This document shows, piece by piece, positions 6,205-12,553 of a DNA stretch of 14,460 bases. The translations under genes and the position numbers were made by a program. The notes below the pieces were generated by a model. That model did not search any database, was not told the origin of the DNA, and saw nothing but the letters and a program-made list of their open reading frames with translations. Location: the NCBI GenBank assembly GCA_046091165.1, contig JBJTBE010000044.1, forward strand, positions 1 to 14,460. The letters run 5' to 3'. The stretch comes from F1-60-MAGs163 sp046091165. GTDB lineage: Bacteria; Actinomycetota; Thermoleophilia; Solirubrobacterales; Solirubrobacteraceae. Every line of letters starts with the position of its first letter. Position 1 is the first letter of the stretch.

Positions 6205-8405
6205 GGGAAGCAGGCGACCAGCCCGTCGTGGGCCGCGCGCAGCCCGTCGAGGGTCCACTCCATCTGCTCGTCGCCGGCCTGGAGCGAGAGGCTCTCCCCG
6301 CCGACGTGGCCGATGACCGTGAGCCCGGTGGTGGCGGCGAGCTCCTCGATCGCGCCCTGGTGGCCGGAGAGAATGAAGCCGCCGGGAGCCTCCCCGAAGA
6401 GGGCGGCGTCGAGCGATCCGCCGGCCAGGGCCTCCGGGTCGAGCTCGACCGTGGCGCCGGTCGAGCCGGCCAGGCAGCACTCGGCCAGCGCCACCGCCAG
6501 GCCGCCCTCGGCGATGTCGTGGGCCGAGCTGATCCGCCCGCTGCGTACCGCCTCGCGAACGGCCTGCTGGGTGGCGGCCACCCGGGCGACGTCGATCTCC
6601 GGGAGCCCGTCGGGCAGCGGCTCGCCGCGCAGGCGGGCCAGCTCGGAGGCGGCGAGGTCGGGATGGAAGTCGCCGACGAGGGCGATCGCCTCGCCCTCCT
6701 CCACGAAGCCGAGGTGGCCGCAGCGGGCGGCGTCGGGCAGCAGGCCGACCATGCCGATCACCGGGGTGGGGTAGATCGGGCCCGAGGGCGCCTCGTTGTA
6801 CAGGGAGACGTTCCCGCCGACGATCGGCGCGTCCAGCGCGCGGCAGGCGTCGCCGATCCCGCGGACCGCCTCGGTCAGCTGCCAGGCCACGTGGGGCTTC
6901 TCGGGATTGCCGAAGTTGAGGTTGTTGGTCGTGCCCAGCGGCTTTGCGCCCACACAGGCCAGGTTGGCCGCGCACTCGAGCACCGTGGCGACCGCTCCCC
7001 GGTACGGGTCGGCGGCGACCCGGCGGCCGTTGCCGTCGATGCTGACGCCGAGGCCTGCGCCCGAGGGCAGGACGAGCACGGCCGCGTCGGTCTCCTCGGG
7101 GCGCCGGACGGTGCGCGACTGCACGATCGAGTCGTACTGCTCGAAGAGCGGGCGCCGGGAGGCGATGTTGGGCGCGCCGAGCAGCTCGAGGAGGGTCTCC
7201 TGCGGGCCGGCGTCGGCGGAGATCGTCGCCGGCGCCGGGGGGTAGATCGGCTCGGCGGACTTCTCGGGGGCGAGGTCGTAGAGGGGGCAGTCGTCGACCA
7301 GGGCCTCGACCGGCATGTCGCCGACGAGCTCTTCGCCGGAGAAGACCCGCATCCGCCGCGTGTCGGTCACCTCGCCGATCGCCGCGCTGGAGACCTCCCA
7401 CTTCTCGCAGCACCCGGTCACCGCCGCTACGTCCTCGGGCCGCACGATGCAGAGCATCCGCTCCTGGGACTCGCTGACCATGATCTCGAACGGCTCCATA
7501 CCGGCCTCGCGCAGCGGCACCTTTGCGACGTCGAGGTCGATCCCGACCTCGCCCTTGGAGGCCATCTCGCAGGCCGAGGAGGTCAGGCCGGCGGCGCCGA
7601 GGTCCTGGAGGGAGACGAGAAGGCCGCGCTCGAGCAGCTCCAGCGAGCACTCGAGCAGCTTCTTCTCCTCGAACGGGTCGCCGACCTGGACGGTGGGGCG
7701 CTTGCTGTCGTCGGCGTCGCCGAGCTCGGCCGAGGCGAGCACCGAGGCGCCGCCGATCCCGTCGCGGCCGGTGGAGGCGCCGTAGAGCATCACGACGTTC
7801 CCCACCCCGGCGGCGGCGCTGCGGATCATCTTCGGGGTCTCGGCCAGGCCGAGGGCCATCGCGTTGACGAGGCAGTTCTGCTCGTAGGGCTCCTCGAAGT
7901 AGACCTCGCCCCCGATGTTCGGCACGCCGATCGAGTTGCCGTAGTGGCCGATCCCCGCCACGGCGTGCTCGAGCAGGTAGCGCGAGCGCTCGCTGGAGCG
8001 CACGTCTCCGAAGCGCAGGGAATCGAGGACGGCCACCGGCCGGGCGCCGATGGCGAAGATGTCGCGCAGGATGCCCCCAACGCCGGTGGCCGCGCCCTGG
8101 AAGGGCTCGACGGCACTCGGGTGGTTGTGCGACTCGACCTTGAAGGCGCAGGCCAGGCCGTCGCCGACGTCTACGGCGCCGGCGTTCTCGCCGGGACCCA
8201 TGATCACCGCCGGCCCCTCGGTGGGCAGCGTGCCGAGCAGCTTCTTCGAGTGCTTGTAGGCGCAGTGCTCGCTCCAGAGCAGCGAGTACATGGCCAGCTC
8301 CACCTGGTTGGGCGGGCGGCCCTGCTTCTCGCAGACCAGCTCGTACTCGTCGGCGGTCAGCCCGAGGGCGAGCGCGTCGTCGAGGGTCGGCAGCTCCTCA
8401 GGCAC
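6201..8405 (-). CDS. purL: PurL, FGAM synthase synthetase subunit (small type)
   Basis: The ATP-dependent catalytic subunit that converts FGAR to FGAM (step 4), working with PurQ (ammonia from glutamine) and PurS. At 734 residues it is the small, single-module PurL rather than the ~1300-residue fused form, consistent with separate purS and purQ genes just upstream. Motifs include Trp-Ser-Glu-His-Cys-Ala-Tyr-Lys-His-Ser (44-53), Glu-Ser-His-Asn-His-Pro-Ser (91-97) followed by the Gly-Ala-Ala-Thr-Gly-Val-Gly-Gly loop, Gln-Asp-Leu-Gly-Ala-Ala-Gly-Leu, and in the second half Thr-Asn-Asn-Leu-Asn-Phe-Gly-Asn-Pro and Gly-Gly-Asn-Val-Ser-Leu-Tyr-Asn. The GTG start at 8405 overlaps the end of purQ by 8 bp and has a good GGAGG seven bases upstream, one of the few clear Shine-Dalgarno sites in the operon. 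Confidence 0.97.
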   Translation of the reverse strand: MPEELPTLDDALALGLTADEYELVCEKQGRPPNQVELAMYSLLWSEHCAYKHSKKLLGTLPTEGPAVIMGPGENAGAVDVGDGLACAFKVESHNHPSAVEPFQGAATGVGGILRDIFAIGARPVAVLDSLRFGDVRSSERSRYLLEHAVAGIGHYGNSIGVPNIGGEVYFEEPYEQNCLVNAMALGLAETPKMIRSAAAGVGNVVMLYGASTGRDGIGGASVLASAELGDADDSKRPTVQVGDPFEEKKLLECSLELLERGLLVSLQDLGAAGLTSSACEMASKGEVGIDLDVAKVPLREAGMEPFEIMVSESQERMLCIVRPEDVAAVTGCCEKWEVSSAAIGEVTDTRRMRVFSGEELVGDMPVEALVDDCPLYDLAPEKSAEPIYPPAPATISADAGPQETLLELLGAPNIASRRPLFEQYDSIVQSRTVRRPEETDAAVLVLPSGAGLGVSIDGNGRRVAADPYRGAVATVLECAANLACVGAKPLGTTNNLNFGNPEKPHVAWQLTEAVRGIGDACRALDAPIVGGNVSLYNEAPSGPIYPTPVIGMVGLLPDAARCGHLGFVEEGEAIALVGDFHPDLAASELARLRGEPLPDGLPEIDVARVAATQQAVREAVRSGRISSAHDIAEGGLAVALAECCLAGSTGATVELDPEALAGGSLDAALFGEAPGGFILSGHQGAIEELAATTGLTVIGHVGGESLSLQAGDEQMEWTLDGLRAAHDGLVACFP

Positions 8406-9072
8406 GGGCGCCCTCCGCGGCGGCCCGCATCGACTCGAAGATCCGCAGCCCGTCGGTCGAGCCGGTGAGCGGGTCTACGGCGTGCTCGGGGTGGGGCATG
8501 AGGCCGAAGACGTTGCCGGCCTCGTTGCGCACGCCGGCGATGTCGCGCAGCGAGCCGTTGAAGTTCTCGGCGGGGTCGTAGCGGAGCACCACCTGCCCGT
8601 TCTCCTCGAGCTCGTCGAGGGTGGCCTCGTCGGCGTAGTAGCGGCCCGAGCCGTGCTTGGCCGGGATCGAGAGCCGCTCGCCGGCATCGCACTGCGAGGT
8701 GAAGGCGGTGCCGGGCTCGACGACCTCCAGCGAGACCTGGCGGAAGGTGAAGCGGCGGTTGGCGTTGGGCAGGAGCGCGCCGGGGAGGAGCCCGGCCTCG
8801 CAGAGCACCTGAACACCGTTGCAGATCCCGAGCACCAGGCCGCCGTCGCCGGCAAACTCGACCACCGACTCCATCACCGGCGAGAAGCGGGCGATCGCCC
8901 CGGCGCGCAGGTAGTCGCCGTAGGAGAAGCCGCCCGGGACGATGATCGCGTCGACGTCCTGCAGGTCCCGGTCGCCGTGCCAGAGCAGGACGGCCTCCCC
9001 CACCCGGGAGGCGGCGAGCTGCGCGTCGACCTCGTCGCAGCTGCCGGGGAAGCGCAGGACGCCTAGCTTCAC
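8398..9072 (-). CDS. purQ: PurQ, FGAM synthase glutaminase subunit
   Basis: A class I glutamine amidotransferase that supplies ammonia to PurL. From a GTG at 9070-9072 it encodes 224 residues, the usual PurQ length. The nucleophile is Cys84 in Leu-Gly-Ile-Cys-Asn-Gly-Val-Gln; His194 and Glu196 in Met-Pro-His-Pro-Glu-His complete the triad. The N-terminus Lys-Leu-Gly-Val-Leu-Arg-Phe-Pro-Gly-Ser and the Val-Pro-Gly-Gly-Phe-Ser-Tyr-Gly-Asp block are typical. The start overlaps the purS stop as GTGA, and no Shine-Dalgarno sequence is visible there, so coupled reinitiation is likely. The frame is open further upstream (to 9561) only because it shadows purS and purC. Confidence 0.97.
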   Translation of the reverse strand: MKLGVLRFPGSCDEVDAQLAASRVGEAVLLWHGDRDLQDVDAIIVPGGFSYGDYLRAGAIARFSPVMESVVEFAGDGGLVLGICNGVQVLCEAGLLPGALLPNANRRFTFRQVSLEVVEPGTAFTSQCDAGERLSIPAKHGSGRYYADEATLDELEENGQVVLRYDPAENFNGSLRDIAGVRNEAGNVFGLMPHPEHAVDPLTGSTDGLRIFESMRAAAEGARA

Positions 9073-9305
9073 TGCGCCGCGGGGTCCAGCAGCTCGATCT
9101 CGAAGTCCTCGACCAGCGGGTTGGCCAGCAGCTTCCCGGAGATCTCCTCGAGCTGGGAGGGGTCGTCGATCTCCAGCTCGACCATGCGGCCGATCCGGAC
9201 CTCCGACACGCCGTCGAAGCCCAGCGCCGGCAGGGCCCGCTCGACCGCCTCGCCCTGAGGGTCGAGGATTCCCTCCTTGGGGCGCACGAGGACCCGGGCG
9301 CGCAT
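9069..9305 (-). CDS. purS: PurS, FGAM synthase small subunit
   Basis: A 78-residue protein that bridges PurL and PurQ and is needed for ammonia transfer in the three-protein FGAM synthase. Features typical of PurS are Val-Arg-Pro-Lys-Glu-Gly-Ile-Leu-Asp-Pro-Gln-Gly near the N-terminus, Glu-Val-Arg-Ile-Gly-Arg in the middle, and Lys-Leu-Leu-Ala-Asn-Pro-Leu-Val-Glu-Asp-Phe towards the end. The ATG shares one base with the purC stop (TGATG), and its own stop overlaps purQ by 4 bp, so purC-S-Q-L form an unbroken coupled series. Confidence 0.97.
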   Translation of the reverse strand: MRARVLVRPKEGILDPQGEAVERALPALGFDGVSEVRIGRMVELEIDDPSQLEEISGKLLANPLVEDFEIELLDPAAQ

Positions 9306-10189
9306 CAGGCCCGCGCCCCGGTGCGCTCGAGCCAGGCGTCGAACGGCTCCCCGGTGACCCTCTCGTAGGCCTCGACGTAACGGGAGCGGGTTCCCTCAAC
9401 CACGTCGTCGGGAATCGCCGGGGCCGGGGCGCTCTTGTCCCAGCCGCTGGCGGTGGCCCAGTCGCGCACGTACTGCTTGTCGAAGCTCGGCTGCGGGCCC
9501 CCGGGCCGGTGGGAGTCGGCCGGCCAGTAGCGCGAGGAGTCGGGGGTGAGGATCTCGTCACCGACCACGAGGGCGCCGCCGGCGTCGAGGCCGAACTCGA
9601 ACTTGGTGTCGGCGAGGATCACGCCGTTGGCCAGGGCGTGCCCGGCCCCGAAGCGGTAGAGCTCGATCGATACCTCGCGGACGCGTTCCATCAGGTCGGG
9701 GTCGCCGACCGCCTCGACCGCCTGGTCGAAGTCGATCGCCTCGTCGTGGCCGCTGGCCGCCTTGGTGGAGGGGGTGAAGATCGGCTCGGGGAGGCGGCCG
9801 GACTCCTCGAGGCCTGCGGGAAGCGCTATCCCCGAGACGGTTCCCGTCGCCTGGTAGTCGCTCCAGCCCGAGCCGGTGATGTAGCCGCGCACGACGCACT
9901 CGACCGGCAGCATTTCGAGGCGCTCGACGATCATCGCGCGCCCGCGCACCTCCTCCGGCACCCCTTCGGTTACCGAAACCAGGTGGTTGGGAACGATGTG
10001 ACCGGTCCGGCCGAACCAGAAGTCCGAGATGCCGGTCAGGACCTGCCCCTTGCCCGGAATCGGCGTCGGATGGACGACGTCGTAGGTGGAGATCCGGTCG
10101 GAGGCCACCATCAGCAGGCGCCCGTCCATCTCGTAGATGTCGCGGACCTTCCCGCTGCTCTTCAAGGGAAGGTCGACGGCGCTGCTCAC
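9305..10189 (-). CDS. purC: PurC, SAICAR synthetase
   Basis: It joins aspartate to CAIR with ATP, giving SAICAR. The 294 residues fit the longer SAICAR synthetase class (about 300 residues, as in yeast and actinobacteria) rather than the ~240-residue E. coli type. Motifs: Ser-Gly-Lys-Val-Arg-Asp (12-17), Ser-Asp-Arg-Ile-Ser (30-34), Glu-Cys-Val-Val-Arg-Gly-Tyr (97-103) with Gly-Ser-Gly-Trp following, Thr-Pro-Ser-Thr-Lys-Ala (139-144), Leu-Ala-Asp-Thr-Lys-Phe-Glu-Phe-Gly (192-200), Asp-Glu-Ile-Leu-Thr-Pro-Asp-Ser-Ser-Arg (211-220). The GTG start fits the family N-terminus, but its Shine-Dalgarno is poor. It sits 52 bp after the haem-domain gene, with two hairpins in the gap. Confidence 0.96.
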   Translation of the reverse strand: MSSAVDLPLKSSGKVRDIYEMDGRLLMVASDRISTYDVVHPTPIPGKGQVLTGISDFWFGRTGHIVPNHLVSVTEGVPEEVRGRAMIVERLEMLPVECVVRGYITGSGWSDYQATGTVSGIALPAGLEESGRLPEPIFTPSTKAASGHDEAIDFDQAVEAVGDPDLMERVREVSIELYRFGAGHALANGVILADTKFEFGLDAGGALVVGDEILTPDSSRYWPADSHRPGGPQPSFDKQYVRDWATASGWDKSAPAPAIPDDVVEGTRSRYVEAYERVTGEPFDAWLERTGARA

Positions 10190-10195
10190 TGCCGT

Positions 10196-10229
10196 GACTC
10201 TAGAGGAGTCGGGGGCGGAAGCACCCCCG
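10196..10229 (-). promoter_or_regulatory. two tandem hairpins just upstream of purC
   Basis: In the 52-bp gap before purC the minus-strand transcript can form CGGGGG / 8-nt loop / CCCCCG (10229 to 10210), followed at once by GACTC / CTCTA / GAGTC (10210 to 10196), which ends 6 bp before the purC GTG. The base at 10210 is shared, so the two are adjacent or exclusive at their edge. There is no U-run after either, so they are not textbook intrinsic terminators; they might stabilise or process the transcript, or limit purC translation. Function is inferred. Confidence 0.4.
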
Positions 10230-10241
10230 TCTCAAGGGCTC

Positions 10242-10757
10242 TCAGCCACCGCCGGCGTCGGCCCTGATCGCTCCGGGAGGCTCCTTGGCGTAGAGCTCGC
10301 GGAAGGCCTTGATGAGGATCGCCCGGTCGGCGTCCGAGAGGCGCGCGTCGGCGTGGTTGGGCACCGCCGTGTACTTGAACGGGGGCATCTCGCCACCGGG
10401 CTTGATCTGGCTGACTACCTCGTCGAGCGCCGGCTGGGCCTCGTCCCACTCCGAGAGGTTCATCTTGGATCGGCCCTCGTCGACGTCGTGCTGGACCAGC
10501 CACGAGGCCGGCGCGACGTTCGTGTACCAGGGCCAGCGGGTCAGGTTGCTGTGGCAGTCGGCGCAGCTGGCGGCGACGATCTGGCGGGCCTTCGGGTCGC
10601 TGAAGACCGCCGCCTTGGTGACCGGGGGATCGCTGTGGTCGCGCCCGTAGGGCACGAGCTGGATCAGGAGCAGCAGCGCGACCAGTCCCAGCAGGCCGAA
10701 GCCGAAGATCTTCTTCCACGGGAGGCGGCGCCTGCCGCCGGAATCGGGTGTCGACAT
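10242..10757 (-). CDS. membrane-anchored haem-binding-domain protein (single CxxCH)
   Basis: A 171-residue protein with a basic N-terminus, one hydrophobic segment (about residues 17-36) and a domain predicted to lie outside the membrane. It has a c-type haem attachment site Cys65-Ala-Asp-Cys68-His69, followed by Ser-Asn-x-Thr-Arg-Trp-Pro-Trp-Tyr, Ala-Pro-x-Ser-Trp-Leu-Val, Asp-Val-x-Glu-Gly-Arg and Asn-Leu-Ser-Glu-Trp. This pattern matches my memory of the Haem_bd family (PF14376). Met124 in Gly-Glu-Met-Pro-Pro-Phe could be the second iron ligand. I chose the ATG at 10757; a GTG six codons upstream (10775) is possible. It lies between purB and purC with 52-63 bp gaps on each side, on the same strand. 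It has no known role in purine synthesis; electron transfer or haem sensing at the membrane is the general expectation. The substrate or partner is unknown. Confidence 0.88.
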   Translation of the reverse strand: MSTPDSGGRRRLPWKKIFGFGLLGLVALLLLIQLVPYGRDHSDPPVTKAAVFSDPKARQIVAASCADCHSNLTRWPWYTNVAPASWLVQHDVDEGRSKMNLSEWDEAQPALDEVVSQIKPGGEMPPFKYTAVPNHADARLSDADRAILIKAFRELYAKEPPGAIRADAGGG

Positions 10758-10784
10758 GGCGGCCACCGTACGCACCCTTCGGTA

Positions 10785-10809
10785 GAGAAAATGGAAACCC
10801 TCCGCAGGG
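10785..10809 (-). terminator. weak intrinsic-terminator-like site after purB
   Basis: On the minus strand a short stem CCCT-GCGG-AGGG (10809 to 10798) is followed by a T-rich stretch, TTTCCATTTTCTC (10797 to 10785), the most AT-rich patch in this part of the window. An outer inverted repeat, CCTTCG (10776-10781) and CGAAGG (10815-10820), encloses the site. It could end or attenuate transcription after purB, or the AT-rich patch could be part of a promoter for the haem-domain gene. The 4-bp stem makes both readings tentative. Confidence 0.28.
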
Positions 10810-10820
10810 GGCCGCGAAGG

Positions 10821-12095
10821 TCAGGCGATCTCGTCGAGCCGCCCGACGATCTGAGCCGAGTGGCGGGTCACCTCGCCCAGGTCGAAGATGGCGTCGAGGT
10901 CGATGTCCAGCTCGCGCTCGGCCAGCAGCTCGCGCAGCGGGGTGCCCGTGTCCCAGGCCCTCTGGGCGTCCTCCTGGACGATCCGGTAGGCCTCGTCGCG
11001 GGTCATCCCCGAGGCGACGATGGCCAGCAGGGCCCGCTGGGAGAAGAGGGCGCCGGAGGTGATGTCGAGGTTGGCGATCATCCGCTCCGGGAAGACCTCC
11101 ATCCCCTCGACCACGCGGATCGCCAGGTGCTGCATGTAGTCGATCAGGATGATCGAGTCCGGCACGATGATCCGCTCGGCGCCGGAGTGGCTGATGTCCC
11201 GCTCGTGCCAGAGGGCGACGTTCTCGACGGCGGCCTGGGCGTTGCCGCGCAGGACCCGGGCCAGGCCGCAGATCCGCTCGGTGGTGATCGGGTTGCGCTT
11301 GTGGGGCATCGCGCTGGAGCCCTTCTGGGCGCCGGTGCGGAACGGCTCCTGGACCTCCCGCACCTCGGTGCGCTGCAGGTGGCGAATCTCGGTGGCCAGC
11401 CGCTCGAGGCCGGCGCCGGCCAGCGAGATCGCCTGGAGCAGGTCGGCAAGCCGGTCCCGCGGCACGACCTGGGTGGAGATCGGCTCGGCGCCCAGGCCCA
11501 GGCGCCCCAGCACGCTCTTCTCGAACTCCGGGCTGGTGGCCGAGTAGGTGCCGACCGCGCCGCTGATCGCCCCGTAGGAGGCCTGCTCGAAGGCCTGGCG
11601 CAGGCGCTCGAGGTTGCGGTGGGCCTCGAAGGCGAAGCCGGCGAGCTTTACGCCGAACGTGGTGGGCTCGGCGTGGACGCCGTGGGTGCGGCCGGTGCAG
11701 ACGGTGGCGGCGTGCTCACGAGCCCGGGCGGCGAGCACCTGGACGAGCTTCTCGGCTCCGGCTATGACCAGCGGCGCGCTGTCGCGGACCTGGAGGGCCA
11801 GGGCGGTGTCGAGGACGTCGCTGGAGGTGAGGCCGTAGTGGATCCAGCGGCCGGCCGGGTCGCCGGCGCTGGCGGCCAGGACGTCGACGAAGGCGGCAAC
11901 GTCATGGTCGAGGACCCTCTCGCGCTCGGCGACCTGAGCGACCGTCGCCGTGGCGGCGCGGATTGCCTCGAGCTCCTCGGGCGTCGGGCCATCCATCTCC
12001 TCACAGGCGGCGACCTCGACCCGGCGCCAGGCCTCGATGCGGGCCTCGTCGGTCCACAGCGAGCCAATCTCTTCGCGGGTGTAACGCGGAATCAC
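10821..12095 (-). CDS. purB: PurB, adenylosuccinate lyase
   Basis: It releases fumarate from SAICAR (giving AICAR) and from adenylosuccinate (giving AMP), so it acts in IMP synthesis and again in the AMP branch. The 424 residues are typical of the short bacterial class. The fumarase/aspartase-superfamily signature Ser-Ser-Ala-Met-Pro-His-Lys-Arg-Asn-Pro is at 260-269 and carries the catalytic serine loop; Arg-Thr-His-Gly-Val-His-Ala-Glu-Pro (136-144) holds the catalytic histidine region; Leu-Thr-Ser-Ser-Asp (89-93) is also conserved. The GTG start forms a GTGA overlap with the purE stop and lacks a visible Shine-Dalgarno, suggesting coupling to purE. Confidence 0.97.
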   Translation of the reverse strand: MIPRYTREEIGSLWTDEARIEAWRRVEVAACEEMDGPTPEELEAIRAATATVAQVAERERVLDHDVAAFVDVLAASAGDPAGRWIHYGLTSSDVLDTALALQVRDSAPLVIAGAEKLVQVLAARAREHAATVCTGRTHGVHAEPTTFGVKLAGFAFEAHRNLERLRQAFEQASYGAISGAVGTYSATSPEFEKSVLGRLGLGAEPISTQVVPRDRLADLLQAISLAGAGLERLATEIRHLQRTEVREVQEPFRTGAQKGSSAMPHKRNPITTERICGLARVLRGNAQAAVENVALWHERDISHSGAERIIVPDSIILIDYMQHLAIRVVEGMEVFPERMIANLDITSGALFSQRALLAIVASGMTRDEAYRIVQEDAQRAWDTGTPLRELLAERELDIDLDAIFDLGEVTRHSAQIVGRLDEIA

Positions 12096-12553
12096 GAGAA
12101 GAGGATCCGGGCCGCCAGGTGGCCGGCGTTGGTTGCGTTGTCGAGGCCGACCGAGGCCACGGGGACTCCGGCCGGCATCTGGATCACCGAGAGGATCGCG
12201 TCCAGGCCCCCGGCGGCCCCCGACGGGCTGGAGAGCGGGACGCCGATGACCGGCAGGTCGGTCTGCGCGGCGGCGACTCCCGGCAGCGCCGCCGAGAGGC
12301 CGGCCCCGGCGATGATCACCTTGATCCCGCGGGCGCGGGCGCCGGAGCAGTAGGCCACGACGGCCTCCGGCTCCCGGTGGGCCGACATCACGCCGATCTC
12401 CCAGGTGATCCCGCGCTCGTCGAGCACCTCGCCGGCCTTCCCCATCACCTCGAGGTCGGACTCGGCCCCGACGATGATCCCCACCTGGGTGGCGCCGCCG
12501 GCCTCGAGCGCGGCTTCGACCGCGGCGAGCTCTTCGGTGCTTTCACTGGTCAT
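12092..12553 (-). CDS. purE: PurE, AIR carboxylase / N5-CAIR mutase
   Basis: It makes CAIR, either by rearranging N5-CAIR (class I, with PurK) or by adding CO2 to AIR directly (class II). The start is the ATG at 12551-12553, which has AGGAG seven bases upstream inside purD; it overlaps purD by 11 bp and gives 153 residues. The frame runs further upstream to 12652 only inside purD. Val-Ser/Met-Ser-Ala-His-Arg (His59, Arg60) and the Gln-Met-Pro-Ala-Gly-Val-Pro-Val-Ala block (125-133) are conserved. Two active-site loops differ from the E. coli class I pattern: Gly-Ser-x-Ser-Asp reads Gly-Ala-Glu-Ser-Asp (29-33), and Ala-Gly-Ala-Gly-Gly-Ala-Ala-His-Leu-Pro-Gly reads with Leu-Ser-Ala-Ala in the variable part (82-92), so the His is Ala89. 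No purK is adjacent. Confidence 0.94.
   Translation of the reverse strand: MTSESTEELAAVEAALEAGGATQVGIIVGAESDLEVMGKAGEVLDERGITWEIGVMSAHREPEAVVAYCSGARARGIKVIIAGAGLSAALPGVAAAQTDLPVIGVPLSSPSGAAGGLDAILSVIQMPAGVPVASVGLDNATNAGHLAARILFS

Noticed and set aside
6205..7650. Upstream extension of the purF frame to 7650
   Set aside because: The extra ~480 residues are arginine/proline-rich out-of-frame translation of purL; PurF begins just before its catalytic Cys.
6228..8468. Plus-strand open frame of 746 residues antisense to purL
   Set aside because: It is the shadow of a fully motif-supported purL, and the translation shows only biased composition.
9073..9561. Upstream extension of the purQ frame to 9561
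   Set aside because: It covers all of purS and part of purC in the wrong frame; the GTG at 9072 gives the standard PurQ N-terminus and length.
10137..12353. Plus-strand open frame of 738 residues antisense to the haem-domain gene, purB and purE
   Set aside because: It spans several real genes and the gaps between them on the other strand and has no recognisable domain.
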